A stretch of 16,671 nucleotides of DNA from Acidobacteriota bacterium (GTDB lineage Bacteria; Acidobacteriota; Thermoanaerobaculia; Multivoradales; SZUA-115). The notes under the pieces were generated by a model. It saw only the letters and a list, made by a program, of their open reading frames with translations, did no database searches and was not told where the DNA came from. Positions 8,871 through 13,412 of the stretch are shown in pieces; position 1 is the stretch's first letter; each line of letters opens with the position of its first letter. The DNA lies in the NCBI GenBank assembly GCA_003231035.1, contig QIHU01000043.1, positions 1-16,671 on the forward strand, read 5' to 3'. Made by a program: the position numbers and the translations under genes.

Positions 8871-9238
8871 AGTCCACCGCCCTATCCAAGGAAGCTCTCG
8901 AAGCCAATCGCCGGATACGCCAGTTGCTGCGCCAAACGATCCAGGAGAGCGGCTTGAAGTTGTCCGAAGTGGCTCGCCGACTCGGCAAGAAGCCCGAGTG
9001 GCTCTACAAGCGCTTCACCACAGCCTCCGCAACGCTGCGTTTCTCTTTCTGTATTCGTGTCCTCTTAGCCTGCAAAGTCAGGCCCGAGCACTTCTTCCAC
9101 CGCGCTCTCATCGAACTCGAAGGCCCGCCGCCGCGAACTGCTCCACCGCGCTCATCACCGACACGAGCGGAAATCCGTAGCCGGCTGGAACCCGTGGTGG
9201 CGGAGTTACTGAAAGAGCGCCAAGGCCAGAAGGGCTAG
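8867..9238 (+). CDS. Second small helix-turn-helix protein, translationally coupled to the first
   Basis: This 123-aa basic protein starts at the ATG of an ATGA overlap with the preceding HTH gene. It has no good ribosome-binding site of its own, which points to coupling. Residues 15-80 give an HTH of the XRE type: NRRIRQLLRQTIQESGLKLS, then EVARRLGKKPEWLYKRF as helices 2-3, then a cysteine-containing hydrophobic helix (FCIRVLLACKVRPEHFF). The C-terminal tail is Pro/Arg-rich and then helical. The gene ends six bases before the stop of the convergent TPR gene. The two HTH proteins differ in sequence and are not a recent duplicate. I infer a heteromeric or hierarchical regulator; the DNA target is unknown, with the upstream repeats at 8172-8202 as a candidate. 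Confidence 0.75.
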   Translation: MKSTALSKEALEANRRIRQLLRQTIQESGLKLSEVARRLGKKPEWLYKRFTTASATLRFSFCIRVLLACKVRPEHFFHRALIELEGPPPRTAPPRSSPTRAEIRSRLEPVVAELLKERQGQKG

Positions 9239-9244
9239 CCCCGC

Positions 9245-10594
9245 TCAAGACGGTTCCTCATAGCGAAAGCTCGGATCGTGCCGGGCTCGCCGGAGGTAGG
9301 CGGCGATGCCTTCCACGGTGGTGGCGGTCAAGTTCCGCGACAGGGCCGCTTGCTGAAAGATCAACAGGGCCGCCACCGCTTCGCGGTGCACGTCTTGGGC
9401 GTGGAAGATGGGGTACATCTGCCGCGCAAGCTGCATCACTTCGGCGTTGCGGCCGTGGGCTAGATAGAGCAAGGCTAGGTCGAGTGAGACCAGGGCCGCG
9501 TCGTAGCCCACTTCGTTCTCCAAGAAGCCTTCGCGGACGCCCAGGAAGAAGGCCTCCGCCTCCGCGTAGCGCCCTTCGACCGCCGCAAGCTTGCCCTCCA
9601 CCCAGCGCAACCGCAGTTGGGTCCAGAAGTCGCGATACTCCGAGTAGTCGCCGCGCGAAAGGTCGAGCAGCTTGCGGGCTTCGCCGCTGCGCCCACAGTC
9701 GAGCAGGGTGTAGATCAAGTTGTGGCGGGCGCAGAGCAGTAGCCGTGTGTCGCGTTGGGGGTCGATCAGCTTCACCGCGCGGCGCAGAACCGGGATCGCC
9801 TCTTGGGAAGCGCAGGCTTCGCGCAGGCCGTAGGCTTTCTTGACCAGGGCTCGGCCTTCGAGGTGGGCCTCGCCGGTCTCGCGGTAGATGAGGATGACTT
9901 CGTCCAGGAGGAGTTGCGCTTCGTCGAAGCGTCGCTGGTCTCGCCGCAGCGAGGCTTCTAGCGACAAGACCTGGGCCATCACCAGCGGATCTCCCGCCCC
10001 CAGCTCTAGGGAGCGCCGAGCCCGATCGGTCGCCTTTTGCGCCTGGCGTAGATGGGAGGCCATGCGCAAGCCGTTGGCGAGGTAGGCGTAGCCCAGCGCC
10101 CGCACGTCTTCCAAGAAGGAAGCGCCGTACTTCCAAGAGTCGAGATGGTCGACCAGTGCGATCGCCAAGCGGGCCAGGATTTGGGCTACGGCGGGATCCT
10201 CGAAGGCGGCCCGCCGGCTGTGGTTGATCAGGAGATCGCAGACGCCCCAGGTTTGGAATCGGGGCTCCTTTTCGAGAAGCCGGATCTGTTCGGCCTCCTC
10301 TTTTGGCCCCGCCAGTTCGTCCACCAGAGCTGGCGCTTCTCGACGCTCGCGCTGCAAGTCCACGCAGCGCCGCGGTAGCAACTCCAGAGCGCCTGAGAAG
10401 GCCGCCGAGTATTCGAGCCGCGCCAACTCGGCGCCCAGCGATAGAGATCGATCGGACTGCTCGCTCCATTGACGCTGGCACCGTGGGCAAACTTCAACCA
10501 CATGGCGCAGCAGCACCCGCACCACTTCCCACGGGCCGATCTCTCCACGCATTGCGCGACGAAGCAATCCCCAATCCAGATGGCGATCCGGCAT
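9245..10594 (-). CDS. Cytoplasmic TPR-repeat protein with an N-terminal His/CPxC motif
   Basis: This 449-aa protein has no signal peptide and starts at ATG 10594 behind an AAAGGAG at good spacing. Near the N-terminus H31-x4-C36-P-R-C39 resembles the H-x3-C-x2-C zinc motif of anti-sigma (ZAS) proteins, but with one extra residue. From about 165 to 400, helical pairs of TPR type follow. Examples are LGYAYLANGLRMASHLRQAQ, LSLEASLRRDQRRFDEAQLL, LIYTLLDCGRSGEARKLLDL, KLAAVEGRYAEAEAFF and LALLYLAHGRNAEVMQLARQ. TPRs bind peptides or protein partners; in RRNPP regulators a TPR domain binds an imported peptide. Its neighbours are a convergent HTH pair and an upstream repeat peptide on the same strand, separated from it by a terminator. 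A role as a peptide or protein sensor is inference; no enzymatic motif is present. Confidence 0.85.
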   Translation of the reverse strand: MPDRHLDWGLLRRAMRGEIGPWEVVRVLLRHVVEVCPRCQRQWSEQSDRSLSLGAELARLEYSAAFSGALELLPRRCVDLQRERREAPALVDELAGPKEEAEQIRLLEKEPRFQTWGVCDLLINHSRRAAFEDPAVAQILARLAIALVDHLDSWKYGASFLEDVRALGYAYLANGLRMASHLRQAQKATDRARRSLELGAGDPLVMAQVLSLEASLRRDQRRFDEAQLLLDEVILIYRETGEAHLEGRALVKKAYGLREACASQEAIPVLRRAVKLIDPQRDTRLLLCARHNLIYTLLDCGRSGEARKLLDLSRGDYSEYRDFWTQLRLRWVEGKLAAVEGRYAEAEAFFLGVREGFLENEVGYDAALVSLDLALLYLAHGRNAEVMQLARQMYPIFHAQDVHREAVAALLIFQQAALSRNLTATTVEGIAAYLRRARHDPSFRYEEPS

Positions 10595-10685
10595 GTTTCG
10601 CTCCTTTCAGCCTTCATTACCTTTGAAGATCTATCTCTCTACCGGTAACGTACCCTGAAAAGGAGATTTTGTGACGTAAACAGAC

Positions 10686-10721
10686 AAAAAAGATCTCGAT
10701 GCGGATCCCGCACCGAGATCT
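10686..10721 (-). terminator. Strong intrinsic terminator after the repeat-peptide gene
   Basis: On the minus strand, AGATCTCG, G and TGCGG pair across a three-base loop with CCGCA, T and CGAGATCT: a 14-bp stem with one G-U pair. A run of T follows directly (A-run at 10686-10691 on plus). It begins 10 bases after the peptide stop, so the peptide is transcribed apart from, or in excess of, the TPR gene downstream. Confidence 0.85.
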
Positions 10722-10730
10722 CAACTGGCC

Positions 10731-11081
10731 TCAGCTATTGCCGTCCGGGTCCATCCCCGCCCCGCCTTCGACCGGGGTTCCGTCGGGATCCATCCCTGCC
10801 CCGCCGTCCACGGTGGAACCATCGGGATCCATGCCGGCACCCCCGTCCGCGGGCGTCCCATCGGGATCCATTCCAGCCCCACCATCGCCACCGGAAGCGG
10901 CCCAAGCGAGCCATCGACCAACCCACTTAAACCCAATAAAATCAGAGTTTTGCATGACTCTTACAAACCCAGACTCCGACCTATCAGCGGATGACGAAAC
11001 CCCTGCCGCGGCTGGCGCCGCGAGCACCGCAAGGGCGAACAAAAGGGCGACCGCAAGCACAAATTGTGGTTTCTTGACCAT
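10731..11081 (-). CDS. Small secreted peptide with four GGAGMDPDG repeats
   Basis: This 116-aa precursor starts at ATG 11081, where AAGGAGG is five bases upstream. A longer frame to 11144 lacks such a site and would bury the signal peptide. Residues 1-26 (MVKKPQFVLAV..., ending PAAAG) are a typical Sec signal peptide. Residues 27-62 form a linker with an aromatic patch (FIGFKWVGRWLAWAA). Residues 67-116 are four tandem 13-residue units with the invariant core GGAGMDPDG and a variable tail (TPAD, STVD, TPVE, NS). There is no cysteine, and no maturation enzyme or transporter is adjacent. The acidic Asp-rich core suggests calcium binding, or a repeated released peptide as in multicopy pheromone precursors; both are inference. 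I recognise no named family. Confidence 0.8.
   Translation of the reverse strand: MVKKPQFVLAVALLFALAVLAAPAAAGVSSSADRSESGFVRVMQNSDFIGFKWVGRWLAWAASGGDGGAGMDPDGTPADGGAGMDPDGSTVDGGAGMDPDGTPVEGGAGMDPDGNS
10734..10883 (-). repeat. Four tandem 39-bp coding repeats of the peptide gene
   Basis: Units begin at 10883, 10844, 10805 and 10766 on the minus strand; the last stops after 11 codons. The nine core residues are identical in all four copies, yet the Ala codon is GCT, GCC, GCA and GCG in turn, and the last Gly codon is GGG, GGT, GGA and GGC. The DNA has diverged while the peptide has not. Confidence 0.9.
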
Positions 11082-11175
11082 CAGATCCTCCTTGTGAGCG
11101 GATCCCAGGCCGACCATCATGGCCAGACTGCCCCGCCCACTCAAAGAGGTGCAGCAGCCATAGCCAAACAGGACA

Positions 11176-11203
11176 GAAATACACGAAAAATTATCTCTAT
11201 CAA
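11176..11203 (-). promoter_or_regulatory. Candidate promoter of the repeat-peptide gene
   Basis: On the minus strand TTGATA (11203-11198) and TATTTC (11181-11176) stand 16 bp apart in an AT-rich patch about 95 bases before the peptide start. The -10 box is a weak match to TATAAT. The candidate -35 box overlaps the inverted repeat at 11187-11210. Confidence 0.25.
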
Positions 11204-11210
11204 TAATTTT
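11187..11210. promoter_or_regulatory. AT-only inverted repeat between lipoprotein and peptide genes
   Basis: AAAATTAT (11187-11194) and ATAATTTT (11203-11210) are perfect 8-bp arms around an 8-nt loop. It lies 10 bases after the stop of the PqqB-like gene. It could be a weak terminator for that gene or an operator for the peptide gene. The stem has no G-C pair, so I favour an operator slightly. Confidence 0.4.
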
Positions 11211-11219
11211 CCTTTGACC

Positions 11220-12293
11220 CTAAAGCTGAATTCGTTGCCCTCGGCGCAGCACGGCGAAGCCACGTTCCACAATTTCACGGTGGGCTTCGGATCCGGCTTG
11301 GAGGGCCGGGTTGGAGTGGTTGAGGTGGGTGAACCAGACCTCTAGTCGTTGCGAGGCGACTTCTTCGCCAAGAAGATCCATCGTCTCGGTGATCAAGGGG
11401 TGGCCGATCGAGCCCACGCCGCGACCGGGGAGTTCAGCGAGCGAGTAGAAGGTTCCGTCAGCCACTAGGACATCGATCTTCCGAGCCGCCAGGAGGGCGG
11501 GCAAGGGAGGATCCCAGGCGCGCCAGGAGTCGGTGTCGGGCACGTAGAGCACTCTGCCGCGGGGTCCGCTCAGCAGGTAGGCAACGGTGTCCGAGAATTC
11601 GTCTCGGTGCGGTACCGCGATGGGGGTGAAGGTGACCCCGCCTCCGAGATCCACCGGTTCGCCGGGCGAAGTCTCACGCAGGATCAGTTCGCCCTTATCC
11701 ACCAACTGGCTCCAAGGGCCGTTAGCGCGCAGGAAGGCGGCCATCCTCGGGGTGCAGTAGCCGGTGACTCCCGAGGCGTGCATCACTTCGAAGCCGAAAT
11801 GGGCCAATCCAAGATAGTGGCCCATGTGCGCATGGGTCAGCAGGACGCCGTCCAACGGGGTGCGATCGACCCGTCCGTCGGCCACCTGCCGGTGGGGCCG
11901 CAGCAGGTGGAGCTGCTCTTCGACGTCCGGCGTGGCGTCGATCAGGTAGACCTTGGAAGCTTCTCCAGCCACCGGAATCACCACTCCCAGAGCGGCGACC
12001 AGGCGGCGCTGGCGGGGATCTTGGCGGGCCAGCTCGCAGCGCTCGCAGTTGCAGCCCGCGTGGGGTAAGCCACCGTCTTGCACGCTGCCCAGGGCGATCA
12101 CCGTCGGCCCGTCGAGCGGCGCTGTTTCAAGTGGCCCGCCGAGCGGCGCGGCGAGTTCCACCGGGGCCGAGACGGGCCGAGGAGGGTGAGCGTCGTGGTC
12201 CGACAACACTTTGGCGGCGGGCTCGCCTCCCGAGCAGGCAGTCATCAGGAGTAGCGCGAGGGACGGCGGGAAGTAGGTCATACCGCCGATCAT
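11220..12293 (-). CDS. PqqB-like metallo-beta-lactamase-fold probable lipoprotein
   Basis: This 357-aa protein has a hydrophobic N-terminus ending LLLMTAC, a plausible lipobox with Cys20 as the lipidated residue, so it is likely exported and membrane anchored. The n-region lacks Lys/Arg, which is unusual. The body follows PqqB: IALGSVQDGGLPHAGCNCERC (C81, C83, C86), LLTHAHMGHYLG (H154, H156, H159), H229, VPDTD (D253/D255), DG-TF at 279-282, GHP (H298) and a THLNHSNP motif (H323, H326). PqqB is a metallo-hydrolase-fold protein of PQQ biosynthesis, but no pqqA, C, D or E gene is nearby and PqqB is normally cytoplasmic. This is therefore better read as a PqqB-family periplasmic hydrolase of unknown substrate. 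Gly158 replaces the Asp of the classical HxHxDH motif. The start could also be ATG 12281; neither start has a strong ribosome-binding site. Confidence 0.8.
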   Translation of the reverse strand: MIGGMTYFPPSLALLLMTACSGGEPAAKVLSDHDAHPPRPVSAPVELAAPLGGPLETAPLDGPTVIALGSVQDGGLPHAGCNCERCELARQDPRQRRLVAALGVVIPVAGEASKVYLIDATPDVEEQLHLLRPHRQVADGRVDRTPLDGVLLTHAHMGHYLGLAHFGFEVMHASGVTGYCTPRMAAFLRANGPWSQLVDKGELILRETSPGEPVDLGGGVTFTPIAVPHRDEFSDTVAYLLSGPRGRVLYVPDTDSWRAWDPPLPALLAARKIDVLVADGTFYSLAELPGRGVGSIGHPLITETMDLLGEEVASQRLEVWFTHLNHSNPALQAGSEAHREIVERGFAVLRRGQRIQL

Positions 12294-12320
12294 AACGCCG
12301 CTGAGAAACGGCCTACCGTC

Positions 12321-12357
12321 CTACAGGGCGCTGAAGAAGTTCTTCAGCACCCTGTAG
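12321..12357. repeat. Near-perfect 37-bp palindrome (left end of the element)
   Basis: CTACAGGG-c-GCTGAAGAA pairs with TTCTTCAGC-a-CCCTGTAG around a single central G. Seventeen of 18 positions are complementary, with one C/A mismatch. No T-run follows on either strand, so it is not a classical intrinsic terminator. Confidence 0.85.
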
Positions 12358-12463
12358 CGAGCCCGGACGGGCGAGCCGGCGAAGCCGAGGATGGGGGTGA
12401 GCCGCGAAAAACCACGTTTTTTTGTGGCGAGGGGGGCGCCCAGCCCCCCTGAGAACAAACAAG

Positions 12464-12505
12464 GCAGGGTGCGAAAAGGCGCGCAACGCCTTTTCCGCAG
12501 CCTGC
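12464..12505 (-). terminator. Hairpin at the end of the beta-solenoid gene (right end of the element)
   Basis: GAAAAGGCG pairs with CGCCTTTTC around a 5-nt loop; the stem is extended by TGC/GCA and GCAGG/CCTGC with a bulge and a mismatch. It begins at the last base of the TAG stop codon. The minus-strand downstream side lacks a long T-run, so it may stabilise the mRNA 3' end rather than terminate by itself. Confidence 0.5.
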
Positions 12506-13275
12506 TAATCGTCGCTGACTTCCACTCGGCCGCCAATCCGTTCGTAGGAGACTCCGCCGGAGCCGTCGTCGTCGACCCTGAGATCGCCGGTGACGTCGCT
12601 CACCACGATGCCGCCGGAACCGTCATCCATCACGTGCACGCTGCCTTCGACGCCCGCGATCTCGATTCCACCCGACCCGTCTTCCTCGATGATCACATCG
12701 CCGCCGATGCCGCGCATCACGATGCCGCCGGAACCGTCGTTCAAGCGGACCGTCCCCGAGATGCGCTCCAGCCGCAGGTTCCCGGAGCCGTCGTCGATCT
12801 GAAGGTCACCGCTGATATCCTGGATCAGCGCGTTGCCAGAACCGTCTTTGAGCCGCACCGAACCGACGCCCGCGATCTCCAGCGAGCCGCTGCCGTCGTC
12901 CACCTTGAGATCGACCCCTTTCGGTACCTTGACCTCAAGATCGAGCCGCCGGGTGGAGGGACCGATGCTCTTCCACTCCGGCATCCAAACTTCCACCTTG
13001 GCCACGGTGCCATCGCGCGTCACCCGCAGCTCGATCTCGTCGACTAGCTTCTGACTTGAGCCACAAGCCTCTCCCGAAGCTTCCACGCTGGCGCTCTCAC
13101 CCCCCCGTACGGTCAGCGAACCACCGAGGGCCATGACCTCCACCTCGGTCAACCCAGCGCCATCCACGCTGCCCTCTCGCCAAGCCACATGGCCACAGTC
13201 TTGATCCGCCATCACCACGCAGCTACTACACATCAGCCCTACACAACAGAGACCGACCAACCCCAAATAGCGCAT
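12505..13275 (-). CDS. Exported DUF4097-like beta-solenoid protein with seven DGSG repeats
   Basis: This 256-aa protein starts at ATG 13275 behind AAGGAG at five-base spacing. The N-terminus is a short hydrophobic signal with several cysteines (GLVGLCCVGLMCSSC). Cys19 could be lipidated, but the lipobox is poor and a plain Sec signal is possible. After a beta-rich start, DGSG turns recur at residues 127, 144, 162, 180, 199, 218 and 237, spaced 17-19 residues. Each is followed by [GSN]-[IVLA]-x-[IVL] and a GD/GS/GT-[LV]-x-[VIL] strand. This matches the DUF4097 / putative auto-transporter adhesin-head families, built as a right-handed beta-solenoid. The protein probably sits in the periplasm or envelope; the molecular role of such proteins is not established. 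Divergent from the M28 peptidase gene. Confidence 0.8.
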   Translation of the reverse strand: MRYLGLVGLCCVGLMCSSCVVMADQDCGHVAWREGSVDGAGLTEVEVMALGGSLTVRGGESASVEASGEACGSSQKLVDEIELRVTRDGTVAKVEVWMPEWKSIGPSTRRLDLEVKVPKGVDLKVDDGSGSLEIAGVGSVRLKDGSGNALIQDISGDLQIDDGSGNLRLERISGTVRLNDGSGGIVMRGIGGDVIIEEDGSGGIEIAGVEGSVHVMDDGSGGIVVSDVTGDLRVDDDGSGGVSYERIGGRVEVSDD

Positions 13276-13412
13276 CGATTCTCCTTCTCAGCTAGAAATC
13301 CGCTTCTCGTTCGTCCACGAGAGCAACTACGCGAGTTGAATCCGCCGGGTTTCAGGGACTCCGAAGAATAGGGCCTGGTAGAGTCCGCCTTCTCGAATCC
13401 CCGGAGGCTCCA
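13276..13412. promoter_or_regulatory. Divergent promoter region between beta-solenoid and peptidase genes
   Basis: These 137 bp separate two divergent genes and must contain both promoters unless read-through occurs. Good ribosome-binding sites are visible at both ends (AAGGAG for the minus gene, CGGAGG five bases before ATG 13413). I could not identify a convincing -35/-10 pair or operator. Confidence 0.4.

Larger units (their letters stand above)
12321..12506. mobile_element. Palindrome-rich REP/MITE-like element, about 185 bp
   Basis: The stretch between two co-directional genes is almost wholly self-complementary. It has an outer palindrome at 12321-12357, a GCCCG/CGGGC hairpin at 12361-12372, CCAC/GTGG around a T-run at 12412-12427, AGGGGGGC/GCCCCCCT at 12430-12450 and a second large palindrome at 12464-12505. 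Its two ends are related inverted copies (left TACAGGGCGCTGAAGAA; right, read on minus, TAGCAGGCTGCGGAAAA), each next to a TA dinucleotide. Such ends suggest a non-autonomous MITE of IS630/mariner type, or a paired REP (BIME). It encodes no protein. Mobility is inference from structure alone, with only one copy in view. Confidence 0.55.

Noticed and set aside
9258..10490. 410-codon Arg/Pro/Gly-rich minus frame inside the TPR gene
   Set aside because: It is an out-of-frame shadow of the TPR gene, which has helical repeats and a strong start site.
10734..10883. CRISPR-like short tandem repeats
   Set aside because: The 39-bp units are directly adjacent, differ at wobble positions and lie in a coding frame; there are no unique spacers.
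10699..11097. Plus-strand frame with Pro-Ser-Ile repeats (PSGSIPAPPS)
   Set aside because: It is the antisense of the GGAGMDPDG repeats. Only the minus frame has a ribosome-binding site, a signal peptide and repeats whose differences are synonymous.
11082..11144. Longer N-terminus for the repeat peptide from 11144
   Set aside because: No ribosome-binding site is seen there, and it would place 21 residues before a normal Sec signal peptide. ATG 11081 has AAGGAGG at five-base spacing.
12391..13047. 218-codon plus frame across the palindromic element and the beta-solenoid gene
   Set aside because: It runs through hairpin DNA and reads antisense to the DGSG repeats; no ribosome-binding site or domain is seen.
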